From contig CM053033.1 in NCBI GenBank assembly GCA_028564925.1, positions 205,050,607 through 205,114,606 on the forward strand: a stretch of DNA of 64,000 nucleotides, in the 5' to 3' direction. The notes under the pieces are model-generated. The model was not told where the DNA came from. It searched no databases and saw only the letters and a list, made by a program, of their open reading frames with translations. Below, one piece after another: positions 1 through 11,471 of the stretch. Made by a program: the position numbers and the translations under genes. Numbering within the stretch: the stretch's first letter is position 1; the number at the start of each line of letters is the position of its first letter. The DNA comes from Lithobates sylvaticus (taxonomy: Eukaryota; Chordata; Amphibia; Anura; Ranidae).

Positions 1-745
1 TGCGACTTGTCATGCGATTTGATGGTTTCAAAGTTGCACGCTATTGTCTGCGATGGAAGCGGTGAAATCGACTCCTTTTTGGAGTTGCACCTTTTTTGAA
101 AGTTAGTTCTTGCACTACTTTTTTTGCAAGTTCGGGTAAGAAATGTACGGGTTCTCCATCCACACAATCGAGGCAGATGGAGGAATCCTTCTCACCTCTG
201 GGGCATTGTATTGACAGCAGGGAACTTTTCAACAAGCCCATTCAGTAGTTTGATCAACTTCTTTCGAGCGGGAGCAACCACATATGGATCAAAAATTCAG
301 CTGGATCCATCCATGGCCAGCTTTAAAGAGAAATTGTGGAAGCCGTGCCAAAAAAAAAAAGCAGGCAGAGGGCAAAGACCTAATCACCAGGTCTCCCTGT
401 AGCTGATCTTTTTCTATTACTGACTTGGCATCACTGGCATAGCTTGGGAGGGGGAACGCAGCCGGGGCACAACATTTAGAGGGGCACAGAAATTAGTCAT
501 GCGCCATCCCGAGTGTGCTGGGTCCGATGCCCTAGCCGACCACATGCTTACAGCAGAAATTTTGAGCACCAACCACCACTGCTCAAAGTCCAAGTGTTAG
601 GGGGGTGCAAATGACTTGCTTTTCCCTGGGCGCTGAAAACCCACGCTACGCTGCTACTTACCATGCCTTGTTCTACCCTGCAGCTCTGTGTGGAGGCGGC
701 CATCGTGGTAGAGTCAGGACTTTGCTTCCTCGTGTCTGAGGCCCC
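1..745. other. Left-edge intergenic or intron 1 sequence
   Basis: The first 120 bases (gcgacttgtcatgcgattt and on) resemble the interior of the Harbinger-like miniature element at 19197-19432, so this may be the tail of a related copy cut by the window edge. Nothing coding is recognised in the rest. Confidence 0.35.
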
Positions 746-753
746 GTCAAGGA

Positions 754-902
754 CAGGGGTCTTCAAACTGTGGCATTCCAGTTGTTCAGAAACTACAATT
801 CCCATCATGCTTAGTCATGTCTGTGAATGTCCAGAGTTCTACAATGCCTCATGGGATGGGTAGTTCCGCAACAGCTGGAGGGCTGTAGTTTGAGGATCCC
901 TG
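754..902. mobile_element. hAT miniature element, copy A1
   Basis: This 149-bp element has terminal inverted repeats CAGGGGTCTTCAAACTGTGG and its complement at the other end (TTTGAGGATCCCTG), and exact 8-bp flanking duplications gtcaagga at 746-753 and 903-910. It is non-autonomous, with no coding capacity. The same family recurs at 3608-3755. It contains ACTACAATTCCCATCATGC, close to the ZNF143 recognition sequence. Confidence 0.93.
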
Positions 903-910
903 GTCAAGGA

Positions 911-1966
911 GAACAGGGAACAGCACATTACTGACATCACCGAACCTTAGGCTGCACTGATGGCAATGGTGCTGCTCTCAAAGGCTGCTGCTCTCAATCA
1001 AATCCTGAGAGGAAGGAGCGAGAGGCATGGCCAAGCTATACTGTGTGTTTATGGACGCACACAGCCCGGTTCGGTAGCGTGCCCACATGGGTTCCCCTCA
1101 TAGTGTATGGCTTGCTATGGAGACATGCAGAAGAAGAGTGGAGAGCGCTGCCTCGGAACCCAAGAAGAGTAGGTATGGGGCTTCTCTGTCCAATACGATT
1201 GTGCAATTCAATCTCTCAGTTACAATTACATGTCCATGTAATTATAAACCTTCCAGAGATGTAATTATCCAAATACCATCTTAAATCACTCTTATACAAG
1301 AATAAAGAGAAAATCCAATATAAATGTACTAAAACAAAACAAAACAAAAGGTATGGGGATTATCTATGGAGTAGCATTGCACAGAGCAAAGTATAACATA
1401 TCTTTTTCTTGTTTGTTATTTTTTGAACACTTAAACTTTTGATTGTAAAAAAAAAAAAATCAATCACTTTATAGATCTGTCGCAAGATGCGTCATTTGTT
1501 GCGAGGACAAGAGACAGATTTCTAATGAGTGTGCTTTGTGGGGTGTTTTGCCGCCTGCACTATTTTTTTGTGTTCCTATTGAATGGGATGCTTCAGGCAG
1601 TGCACAGCAACATGGCTCAATACATGAAGATGTTTTAGCGTGAACAGGCCTTTAAAGTAAGAAGTGGAGCGAGATTTCTTGTTAAAAAAAAGAAGTGGAG
1701 CGAGCACGTGCCATAATGCCCGGCATGCTTGCACATCATGGGACATAGACCTCTGAATTCACCCTTTTCCAGAGATCACAGTGCTGTGCTCTCCACTGGC
1801 ACGCCATAGCCACCAGTGCCATCTTTATTGAAGCTGCTGCTACATCTGCTGGTGGCTTCCTTTTTTCAGCCATGGGGCAGCCAGGGATAATGCAACTATT
1901 GTGCATGCTGAATGAAGTTGCACCACCCTGGCACCATAGGCTTCATTGTTCTGCATCGAACAGAAA
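911..1966. other. Intron 1 or intergenic, no gene recognised
   Basis: Only minor repeats are visible: an AAAAC pentamer run near 1333-1350, an A-run near 1447, and a short direct repeat of agaagtggagcgag at about 1659 and 1692. Nothing else could be supported. Confidence 0.5.
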
Positions 1967-1967
1967 T

Positions 1968-2545
1968 TAGGTCAGCGGCTACAAATACTGTAGCTGCTAA
2001 CTTTTAATAAAAGGACACTTACCTGTCCAGGGATCCAGCGATGTCCTCATCTGGGTTGGTTCGTCGCCAGTCTTCGGATCCCCAGTGCCACCATGCTCAC
2101 TGTGGAAAACTGTCTGACTCCTTGCGGTTTCACAGCAGGTTTCCCACAAAGCATACACGAGCCGCGCTGCACTGTGGATGGTCCCAAAGCCTTCTGGGAC
2201 CTGTGATGTGTCCCAATAGGCTGCGGGGGGCATAACACTGCTCAGATCGCCTAGGTCAGGGATATGCAATTAGCGGACCTCCAGCTGTTGCAGAACTACA
2301 AGTCCCATGAGGCATAGCAAGACTCTGACAGCCACAAGCATGACACCCAGAGGCAGAGCATGATGGGACTTGCAGTTTTGCAACAGCTGGAGGTCCGCTA
2401 ATCGCATATCCCTGGCCTAGGTGATCTGAGCAGAAGTGGGAGCAGGTACCCGCTCCCCATAGAAAACGATCCAAAAGCTGAAGAGCGGTTGAGGAGGAAG
2501 AAAAGCAGAACTTCCCTTTTTAGGGGTGAAGTCTCACTTTAAAGT
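1968..2545. repeat. Dispersed repeat, same family as 45523-45980
   Basis: The stretch that runs cagcggctacaaatactg through cacttacctgtccaggg and ccagcgatg matches the element at 45523-45980 in order and spacing. It is split by the hAT miniature element at 2257-2414. Its right end near tcactttaaagtg suggests a TTAA-flanked element, but its limits are approximate. Confidence 0.6.
2257..2414. mobile_element. hAT miniature element, family B
   Basis: This 158-bp palindromic element has ends CAGGGATATGC and GCATATCCCTG and exact 8-bp duplications gcctaggt at 2249-2256 and 2415-2422. The inner arms ACCTCCAGCTGTTGCAGAAC and its complement are shared with the element at 52525-52681. It is inserted into the dispersed repeat at 1968-2545. 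Confidence 0.93.
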
Positions 2546-2846
2546 GACCATAATCGATATCCTTATTCTCCAAAAACAATCCATTTGCATCCACTACATT
2601 ATGGCCCTGTAATCCTATATTTCGTGAATTGTTTCTTATTGTGTTTTTCTGCCTACTACATTTTCCATTACCTCCCAAACCTCTCCTTCTCTCCCTCACT
2701 TTTGTTTGTTCGAAATGAGTAGTTCACGTTAGTTGTGGTCTTCTGTACTGCTCTTTGCACATCTGCACCTCTCCGTCCACCTGCTCTGTGTGGTGTTTTG
2801 CGGTGATATTTATTGTGAATGGCACCACACTGCATTGTACATTTAA

Positions 2847-3516
2847 AGTGGATCTAAACCCAATGTCATCCTTTCTAAACTTATGCCATAGGAGTGATCT
2901 ATAAGGATATACATGCCTCCTGCATGTATCTTTACCTGTCAAATGTCTCCCCTTTGTCTGTTATGAGCCCCGGAAAAAATGCAGATTCTGTGGGTGGGTC
3001 TGTTGTCTGGAGCTCCGTGGGTGGAGTCGTGAGGTCAGTAGACTCCCCGCCCACCGCTACACTCCCCTTGTCAATATGCATTTTCTCCTGTGTATTTCTT
3101 ACACTAAACTTCTGCTATGATCGCTAACATCCAGTGAAAAGACAGGAAAGTGGGCATGCTGAAGGCATGTGGTTAATCATGCTGAGGTGTGGAACATCCA
3201 ATCCTGGCAGAGCAGCAGAAGAAAGGAGTGGGAGGGAATTAAAAAATAATGCATGAATCTTAGGCTAGTGCACAAGATATGTAAATCACCTGTCACTCAC
3301 AGCAAGGGGGAGGATTTGACAAAGTTTTTCTCTGTTTGTCAAGATTTATCTCACTGAACAATAAGAGGATTGCTCAGAGATGGATTAAGTCTTTGTGGCA
3401 AGACTGGGCTCAAATGATAGGAAATATTATACTCTACATTATGACATAAAAAAAAAACAACATATATACTGCTCTATAGCAGACTCTATTGGAAAGGTAC
3501 TTGAAAATAAGCCACT
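2847..3516. mobile_element. TTAA-flanked non-autonomous element
   Basis: TTAA lies at both ends (2843-2846 and 3517-3520), with short inverted termini AGTGG and CCACT. Similar starts (TTAAAGTGG followed by TAAACCC) occur near 34606 and 48578, so this looks like an abundant family of this genome. The inverted termini are short, so the limits are tentative. Confidence 0.45.
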
Positions 3517-3549
3517 TTAAATAAAAAAAAGTAATATCTGGGTAAATGC

Positions 3550-3550
<1 letters not shown>

Positions 3551-3580
<30 letters not shown>
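3551..3580. repeat. Poly-T tract
   Basis: An uninterrupted run of about 28 T, 27 bases upstream of hAT copy A2. Confidence 0.9.
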
Positions 3581-3583
<3 letters not shown>

Positions 3584-3607
3584 GGTCTATAGTGGAATGC
3601 CTTAACC

Positions 3608-3755
3608 CAGGGGTCTTCAAACTGTGGCCCTCCAGTTGTCCAGGAACTACAATTCCCATCATGCCTAGTCATGTCTGTGAATGTCAGAGTTCTACAATGC
3701 CTCATGGGATGGGTAGTTCCGCAACAGCTGGAGGGCCATAGTTTGAGGATCCCTG
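3608..3755. mobile_element. hAT miniature element, copy A2
   Basis: This 148-bp copy of the family at 754-902 has ends CAGGGGTCTTC and GAGGATCCCTG and exact 8-bp duplications ccttaacc at 3600-3607 and 3756-3763. It keeps the motif ACTACAATTCCCATCATGCC. The two copies match almost throughout. Confidence 0.95.
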
Positions 3756-3949
3756 CCTTAACCACTGAGATTTGAGAAATGGTACCAATCACAGGTCTAT
3801 ATTTTGGTTCAGCAATGGCAAAGTGTGAACATTCGTTTAAGGAGCCAGCTATGAAAAATGTCTTGTGTTCCAAAGCAGTTTCTCCTTTTTAGAGAGGCTT
3901 GTTTGTATATGTCACACTGAAGTTTGGATTTAGGATGAGACCATTTAGG

Positions 3950-4600
3950 AGATAGTTAGGTTGAAAAAAGACACAAGTCCATCCAGTTCAACCATAAAAA
4001 TAAATAATATCGAACAATCCCATATACCCAATTCTATACCCACAGTTGATGCAGAGGAAGGCGAAAAAGCCCAGCAAAGCATGATCCAATTTGCTACAGC
4101 AGGGGAAAAAATTCCTTACTGATCCCCCGAGAGGTAATCGGATTTTCCCCGGATCAACTTTACCTATAAATGTCAGTACCCAGTTATATTATGTACATTT
4201 AGGAAAGAATCCAGGCCTTTCTTAAAGCAATCTACTGAGCTGGCCAGAACCACCTCTGAAGGGAGTCTATTCCACATTTTCACAGCTCTTACTGTGAAGA
4301 AACTTTTCTGTATTTGGAGATGAAATCTCTCTTCCTCCAGACGTAAGGAGTGCCCCCTTGTCCTCTGTGTTGACCGTAAAGTGAATAACTCAACACCAAG
4401 TTCACTATATGGACCACTTTTATATATTTGTACATGTTGATCCTATCCCCCCGTATTCTCCTCTTCTGAAGACAGAATAAATTCAGTTCCTCTAATCTTT
4501 CCTCCTAGCTGAGCTCCTCCATGCTTCTTATCAGTTATGTTGTCCTTCTCTGCACTTTCTCCAGTTCCCCGATATCCCCTTTGAGGTTTGCTGGATAAAT
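3950..4600 (-). mobile_element. CR1/L2-type LINE, 3' end of reverse transcriptase ORF and tail
   Basis: The minus strand encodes the typical C-terminal part of a CR1/L2 LINE ORF2. One frame reads EERLEELNLFCLQKRRIRGD and continues NMYKYIKV; another reads VRAVKMWNRLPSEVV then CFKKGLDSF. It ends in the 3' tail (on the minus strand) gttgaactggatggac then ttgtgtcttttttcaacc. The two frames and internal stops show a degraded, 5'-truncated copy. Confidence 0.85.
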
Positions 4601-5168
4601 GATATCCAGCAAACCCAACTAATGCTTTTGTCGATGTCTAACACCCTGATGCTGTTTTATGTTATGCAGTGAGCAATGCCCAATATCTACATGCTTGTAA
4701 AACAATCCTTTACTTTTACATTGCTTAACACCAATTTAAAATTGCATAAATAAAAATAGATGAAGTGCTGCTTTATAGACTTGGAGTGGCCAGTCTAGTA
4801 CTAAAATGCAACTCTCCCTGGGTAGCAGTTCCAGTGTTAATATCTGACCCACATTACCTGTTTCAGAATCCAGCATTCTCTCGTGATAAAGTGTCAGAAT
4901 TATTCCTTCCGTTCTCCCTGGATAGCCTGGAGCAATCTTTTTTTCTGGCCATAAGGTCTGTCTTATTGCACTTGGCCCATTTTATTTGCATGAGAACGTC
5001 ACTTTTCAGCTGGCCTTAGACTGCTCAAATCTTGGCCAGTTCATCGGGGACCGACCGAGATTTGAACCATGTATGGGCAGGCTGAATGTACCCAAGATGA
5101 TTGATCGATCAACTTGGGTACGACCAGCCTGCTGGATTTTTACATGCGGTTATTGCTAGTGGCTTCTA
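4601..5168. other. No gene recognised
   Basis: The only feature noted is a near-perfect palindrome at 5088-5121, with GTACCCAAG and CTTGGGTAC around TTGATCGATCAA. It probably lies inside a miniature element of the ggccatac type also seen at 23650 and 31976. Confidence 0.4.
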
Positions 5169-5395
5169 TAGTTCCATGGCTCTCAACTGTCCCTAATTTT
5201 GTGGCACTGTCCCTGATTTGGAACAAAGTCCCTCTTTCCTCATTTGTCCCTCAATTTGGTCTGCTCTATATAGTTTGTGTATAAAAGGACTATTTATCTT
5301 TCAAAAAGTGCTAAACCTTTCATCCAATTTCAAATTTTCTGGTAAATTTCAAAAGCCAATATAAAGGAATAGTAGAGGTTAAAAAAAAAAAAAAA
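5169..5395. repeat. Dispersed repeat, copy 1
   Basis: The block ctgtccctgatttggaacaa then agtccctctttcctc, followed by tttcaaaagccaatataaa, matches 32962-33190 in order. No terminal repeats were identified, so the class is unknown. Confidence 0.6.
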
Positions 5396-6235
5396 AGCCC
5401 TTGTCGGTTTAACTTTTTTTGGTATAACTCTTAAGGGGGCGTGGCAGGGGGTGTGTCCCATGTCTGCATACTTTTGCTACTAGGTGTCCTCGTTCTAGTG
5501 CAAAAAGTTAGGAGGTATGTAGTTCTCCCTGCGTGGACGACATCTCCGCCGCCCCCCCTCCCCCATTTGTGGAAAACAATGGCTTTGTGTGAGGGATAAT
5601 GGGGAAATCTTGTGGTTCCAGGAAAGAAAATCATTCTGGCTGTGGCCAGCCTTATTTGTGCTTTCTCTCCACAGATGATGGAGAGTGTAGGCAGGTTTTT
5701 GGGGCCCTCTTCTGATGCCTGGAGGAGGATCTGTGACCTTAATGGGTTTTTGTTCCTCTACCTAAGAGGTCTCCTGTTACAAGAGCCCCTACAAAGTGCT
5801 TGGTGGACAGCTTTGGTGGGTCCCTCTGGATTAGGGTTCACCTGGCTTCATCTACAGTAGGTGGACTAGAGTGCCCTGCCCCTGTAGAGAAGCCTTGTGC
5901 CCTGGGGAGAACTAAGGATATTGAGGCCCTTTCTTCGGGGGAGGGTCAAAGCAACCTTGTGCACTGTTCTGTGATTTTTTTTTTTTTTCACAAGGGTTTT
6001 TTCCGGATGCGCACACTATGAAGCTGAAAAAAAGCAAAAACTTCCATTCTCTCATTCTGCTGTAGAAATGTAAAATGGTTAAACGGTTCATATGGGCAAC
6101 ACGACATTTCCAGCAAACAACCTTTGATTGATAGGCCCTCAGTACGTCTCTTCTCCCAGAAGGAGCATCTTATGAAGGGACTGCCTTGGAGCCAAAGGGG
6201 TGTGTACCCCAAGGTTTAAACGTGTGTTTGTGTGT
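5396..6235. other. No gene recognised
   Basis: The sequence is unique-looking intronic DNA with short A and T runs. Open frames here are under 85 codons and resemble nothing known. Confidence 0.45.
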
Positions 6236-6244
6236 GTATGTATG

Positions 6245-6292
<48 letters not shown>
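6236..6292. repeat. TG microsatellite
   Basis: The run starts in a TATG/TATA-rich stretch and continues as at least 17 TG units to about 6290. Confidence 0.9.
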
Positions 6293-6293
<1 letters not shown>

Positions 6294-6500
6294 ATACTAA
6301 AGTTTCTTAGCAGGCATTCATGTTGTCCCTTTCCTAGTTCTTCATAGATGGTCATAGTTGCAATAGTACATCAACCAGAAAATTCAATCAATTATTTTTT
6401 TTTTTTTTTTTTAGATTGACAGTTTGATAAAAAACCTTTATTGTAAAGGATCAAATTTAACCAAACCCATATGCCTCTTTTGTGTCAAGTGGGTGTTTAA

Positions 6501-7565
6501 CCACTTGCTTACTGGGCACCTAAACACCCCTCCTGCCCAGGCCATCTTTCAGCTTTTAGCGCTGTCACTCTTTGAACGATAATTGCGCGGTCATACAACC
6601 CTGTACCCAAATTAAATTTTTATAATTTTTTTTCCCACAAATGGAGATTTCTTTTTTTTTAATTCGTTAAAAAATAAATACAAAATCATTTTATATTTTG
6701 TTAATAAATTTTGCAAACAGATAATTTTTCTCCTTCATTGATGTACACTGATGAGGCTGCACTGATGGGCACCCATAGGCTGCACTGATGGGCACTGATC
6801 GGTGGCACTGAAGGGCACCAATAGGTGGCAATGATGTACGCTGATGAGGCTGCACTGTTGGGCACCCATAGGCTGCATTGGTGGGCACTGATGAGGTGGC
6901 ACTGTTGGGCACTGATGAGGTGGCAATGGTGCACTGATGGGTGGCAGTGATGGGCAGCACTAAAGGGCACTGATGGGTGGCACTGAAGGGCACCAATAGG
7001 TGGCACTGGGTGGCAGTGATGGGCACTGGTAGGTGATACTGATAGGCAGCACTGCCAGGTAGCACTGATGAGGCACTGATTGGGACCACTGGTGGGCATT
7101 GATAGGTGGCACTGATTGCTGACACTTATGCACTGATTTGTGGCACTGTGTGGGCACTGGCAGGTGACACTGTGCGCAGTGGCACTGGAAGGCGGTATTG
7201 GTGGGCGCAGATAAGGCGGCTTCACCTCTTCCTCTTCGGGACCGATGTCCCTTGCACTGAAGCCGGTGATCGGCTTTTTTTTCTCCTTGCACTGTCAGCG
7301 TGAGGAGAAAAAAAAAACAAAACCATTACCGATCTTCTGTTTACATCAAGTGATCAGCTGTCATTGGCTGACAGCTGATCACGTGGTAAGGGGCCGGGAT
7401 CTGTGGTCACCTCAAGTCTCATTGACTCAGTGATCACAGCGCGCAAAAGGGGAGGACATCTATTGATGGCCTCACAGCAAAGCAGATCCGCGCTGTAGCC
7501 GTCATGCGGATCTGACGACGTTAAAATCATTGCATACATGTTCATTGTTACATGCATGGCCAGCA
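6501..7565. mobile_element. piggyBac-like non-autonomous element with internal minisatellite
   Basis: The left end is TTAA (6497-6500) followed by CCACTTGCTTACTGGGCACC. It shares its order of blocks (gacaattgtgcggtcgt-like, ttcccacaaat, then an agatttctttt stretch) with the complete TTAA element at 40074-41017. The usual right end AAGTGG-TTAA is missing, so the right limit is approximate. A GCACTGATGGG minisatellite fills 6741-7200. No transposase is present. Confidence 0.65.
6741..7200. repeat. GGCACTGATGGG-type minisatellite
   Basis: Units of about 12-15 bp built on ggcactgatgggt with variants (ggcaccaatagg, ggcagtgatggg) run for about 460 bp. Repetition without stops explains the several histidine/cysteine/proline-rich open frames on the minus strand, which are not genes. 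Confidence 0.85.
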
Positions 7566-7569
7566 TTAA

Positions 7570-8368
7570 ACCTTTCTATAATGAGTACACACAAGTAGAT
7601 TCCTCCCTGCCTATTGTATACGTTCTTGTTGTGGCCCAGGGTCTCGTTGTCGGGACCAGGTCCAGGTATTAATGCCAGGCCCCTGTTTACAATCCATCAT
7701 GCTGTCAGCAGAAGAGGAGACGTTTCACCTGGTCTATAAAAAGAACGAGTGAAGCCTGAGAGAAAAGGAGTGAAGATGTGGCCTAAATTATTTTCAGTGC
7801 ATAAAAAAAAAAAAAAGCTTCCTCTAGATCTGCCTATAGCAGAGTGCAGGTGTCCTCTAAACAACAGTAAATGAATGCTGTATATAAATTAAGATGATTA
7901 AAAACCCTTAAGTATCTTCGCCTGTAGCTAGAGTCTTGCATATTAGAAAATTCTTATTTCTACCACTTGTGAATGTCGTATCAAGTTTGAATTAAAAGTC
8001 AAGTTGCTTTTAATTGCTGGCAATATAAAAAAAATGCAGGGATAAAAGAAAATCCAGAGACTTTTGCTGTAGCCATGTAAATGCTAGATGCCAGATGCTT
8101 CCTCTTTTGTTCCTGAGAAAATCCTTATGGATTTGTTCTGTTGGGCTGGAGCACAGTGTATTAACCCACAGCAAGCAGTTGGGGATCATCTAGCGTTGTT
8201 CTCATAACAATCAACTAATAATTGAAAACCCGAAATGTGTTGCGCTACTTTAAAAAAATAAAATCTATGCTCCACCCAAAACTGAAAAGTGACGCTAACA
8301 TCCATTGTAATTATCAATCAACAATTCATGGTTCAATATGCTGAGAAACAAATCGATATCGGTGAAAT
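7570..8368. other. No gene recognised
   Basis: Intronic or intergenic DNA with short A runs; no repeat family was identified with confidence. Confidence 0.45.
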
Positions 8369-8371
8369 ATA

Positions 8372-9165
8372 CACTCAGTGGGCACTTTATTAGGTACACC
8401 TGTTCAATTGCTTGGTAACACAAATTGCTAATCGGCCAATCACATGGCAGCAACTTGGCATTTAGATGTGGTGAAGTTCAAACCGCGCATCAGAAAGGGG
8501 ATTTACGTGACTTTGAGCGTGGCATGGTTGTTTGTGCCAGACGGGCTGGTATGAGTATTTCAAAAACTGCTGATCTACTGGGATTTGCACAACCATCTCT
8601 CGGGTTTACAGAGAATGGTCCGAAAAAGAGAAAATCTCTAGTTGTGTGGAGGATAATGCCTTGTTGATGTCAGAGGAGAATGGGCAGACTGGTTCGAGAT
8701 GATAAAGGCAACAGTAACTCAAATAACCACTCGTTACACCCAAGGTATACAGAATACCATCTCTGAATGCACAACACATCGAACCTTGAAGATGGTCTAC
8801 AGTAGCAGAAGACCACACCGGGTGACACTCCTGTCAGCTAAGAACAGGAAACTGAGGCTACAATTGGCACAGATCACCAAAACTGGACAATAGAAGATTG
8901 GAAAAACGTTGCCTGGTCTGATGAGTCTCGATTTCAGCTGCGAACATTCAGATGGAGGGTCAGAATTTGGCGTAAACAACATCAAACCATGGATCCATCC
9001 TGCCTTGTATCAACGGTTCAGGCTGGTGATGGTGTAATGGTGGGGGGTATATTTTCTTGGCACACGTTGGGCTCCTTAGTAACAATTGAGCATCATTTAA
9101 ACGCTATGGCCTACCTGAGTATTGTTGCTGACCATGTCCATCCCTTTATGACTACAGTGTACACA
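8372..9165 (+). mobile_element. Tc1-like transposon, 5' two-thirds, degraded transposase
   Basis: The element starts after TA (8370-8371) with CACTCAGTGGGCACTTTATT, a known Tc1-like terminus. The + strand carries recognisable transposase pieces. The helix-turn-helix region reads GDLRDFERGMVVCARRAGMS then ISKTADLLGF. Later comes KATVTQITTRYTQGIQNTIS, then VAWSDESRF with the first catalytic D, then MDPSCLVSTVQAG and SIVADHVHPFMTTVY. The copy stops at TTVY, before the second and third catalytic residues, where it is joined to a different Tc1 family. Internal stops and lost bases show it is dead. Confidence 0.9.
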
Positions 9166-9585
9166 GATGTTAGACGAGGAGGCCTGGCTCGCAGTTGCCG
9201 CTCTAATTCATCCCAAAGGTGTTCTATCAGGTTGAGGTCAGGCCAGTCAAGCTTCTCCACCCCAAGCTCGCTCATCCATCCATTGAGTCCTGACCTCAAC
9301 CCGATAGAACACCTTTTGGGATGAATTAGAGTGGAGACTGTGAGCCAGGCCTTCTCGTCAACATCAGTGCCTGACCTCACGAATGCGCTTTTAGAAGAAT
9401 GGTAAAACATTCCCATAGACACACTCCTAAACCTTGTGGACAGCCTTCCCAGAAGAGTTAAAGCTGTTATAGCTGCAACGGGTGGGCCAACTCAATGTAC
9501 CCTACGGACTAAGACTGGGATGCGATTAAAGTTCATGTGCGTATAAAGGCAGGCGTCGCAATACTTTTGCCAATATAGTAGTGTA
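9166..9585 (-). mobile_element. Second Tc1-like family, foldback fragment
   Basis: The right end (on the minus strand TACTATATTGGCAAAAGTATT) is the terminus of a second Tc1 family, also seen at 22806, 46281 and 60412. The interior is folded: 9172-9279 (ggcctggctcgcag and on, with caggttgaggtcaggccag) is inverted relative to 9285-9365 (gacctcaacccgatagaaca and on, ending ctgtgagccaggcc). No intact transposase exists. Confidence 0.8.
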
Positions 9586-9639
9586 CTTGCACAGTATAGC
9601 AATAGCCTAACACTGTAGAAGCGTTAAGTTCAGCTTTAA

Positions 9640-9879
9640 AGTATAACTACGTTTTTTTTGGATGGAATGGAGAGGGATTAGAATACCTGTGAGTTTTTAT
9701 TGCTAAGGAGATTCACCCTCTCTATTTGTCCCGATTATCATTGAAAGTAAAAGAATATCCAAAATTTTGGGTTGTCCCCAGAAAAGTAATAGAGGGGAAA
9801 TCTTCCAATGGGGACACTAGTTCTATAACCCTCCCTTACTCTAGCAAAAAAAAAAAAAAGTTTCACCTATTGTTCCACT
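9640..9879. mobile_element. TTAA-flanked miniature element
   Basis: This 240-bp element is flanked by TTAA (9636-9639 and 9880-9883), with termini AGTATAACTACG and TTCCACT. The core ggggacactagttct followed later by cctcccttactct recurs at 12985-13204, inside another element. Confidence 0.6.
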
Positions 9880-9887
9880 TTAACAAC

Positions 9888-10787
9888 TTTTTGTCGTCTG
9901 TCACATAGGGAGGGCATTGTTTTTCAGTTGACTGACACCTAGACTTACATTGTAAACATTACTAATGACCGCAAATTACAATGCACACCTAGAGAAAAAA
10001 ATATAACTGCCATCAAATACATAAATAATTTAAAGCTATACTTAGAAACAAGATATAACAAATATTACCATACATTGGTAAGATTTACTTTTTTATAACA
10101 ACAAATACCAAACACAAATATTGGATATCAGTCCTGTTTTTTTAAATTTTTTTTTATGAATCCTCAGGAACACCAAGTGAATATTACAAAATCAAATCCC
10201 TTTATTGATAAAAAATGGGGGAAAAAAACAAGTCAGGACGGAACGCTGGTCATGTGAAAGTCTGAGATGCGGAAAGGTTACCATGGCAACGTCTTGGAAC
10301 GTAACACGGATCCTCGGCTGCGGAGAGTTGGAGACAGAACATTTTTTTAGTGAATATTTGATTATCAGACGGGGGGTGAATCTCCTGTCTGCTCTCTAGT
10401 CATGGACCTTTTTCTGATGTGCACAGCACGGTGACATTTGTTTAATATATTTTTTTTTAATCTTTTAATATATTGACATAAATATAGATCTATATATCTA
10501 AAAAAAAAAAAAAAATGTTTAATATATTTTTTTAATTTTATATGATTTTTGATAATTTTATTCTGCAAGGCATTTCCTACATGAACATTCCAGGGTTAGC
10601 GATGAAGCAGGTGTATACTTTTGTGGATGCAAATGAGCCATTTTTAATTAATGATAATCTGATGTCCCATGCTTGCATAACAGGAAAAAATAAATTGTAT
10701 ATACAGACTATTATTTTGCAGTCCTACTTTATTATCCAAAGGAGAGGGAGCCGACGTAGCTGAATAAATGGTTAAATCCATAATTGA
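9888..10787. other. No gene recognised
   Basis: A+T-rich DNA with A and T runs, including a poly-A of about 15 at 10501. Short open frames here have no recognisable content. Confidence 0.45.
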
Positions 10788-10795
10788 GTTGCTAC

Positions 10796-11463
10796 TAGGG
10801 TTGCACCGATACTGGTATGAGTATCGGTGCCAATACCGAGTATTGGCACAAGTATCGGTACTCGTACAAATGCACCGATGCCTGAAACTGTTACTTTCAG
10901 GCTTGGTTCTATGAGCTGTCAGTGGGGTCTCCCCAGTGTTAAAGAAGTCCAATAATTGGAGCTGTCAAAAAAAAAAAAAGCAGCCGGCAATGGCTATTAA
11001 CAACATTGCTCAGCACTGAAACAATAAAATAAAAAGAAACATTGTTTCTTTTTGTATCTTTCTGTTTCTTCATCTGCAGATCAAAGGGATGAACAAATGT
11101 TCCTCTGTTTAACAGTTTTTAATAACCCTTAATTTACTCTAATCCGCATTAATTAACTCCCTCTTCTCCATTTAATTATTATTTTCTTGCTTTTTATCTT
11201 TTGATCACGTCTTTTTTATAAACGATAAACAATTAAAAATATTTTTTGCTTTGTTAGTGAACATTTTTACACATATTAATTATATATATATATACACATT
11301 TCACATTGAAAAAGCGCTAAATTAAAAAAAAATCTATTTCATTTGTAAATAACTTTACAATTGCTGACAGCTGAAGTTAAAAAAAAAACAGTTGCGGTAG
11401 GTATCATTAATTGGTATCGGCGAGTACTAAAAAAAAAAAAAAAATGGTATTGGTGCATCCCTA
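10796..11463. mobile_element. hAT non-autonomous element, 668 bp
   Basis: The ends TAGGGTTGCACCGATACTGG and GGTATTGGTGCATCCCTA are inverted, with exact 8-bp duplications gttgctac at 10788-10795 and 11464-11471. The left arm repeats agtatcggt-type units. The interior is A+T-rich and non-coding. Confidence 0.92.
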
Positions 11464-11471
11464 GTTGCTAC

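Noticed and set aside
6691-7292. Minus frames of 110-174 codons rich in H, C, P and S
   Set aside because: Translation of the GCACTGATGGG minisatellite within a non-autonomous element.
8425-9324. Functional Tc1 transposase
   Set aside because: The coding region is broken by stops and stops short of the later catalytic residues; it is a remnant.
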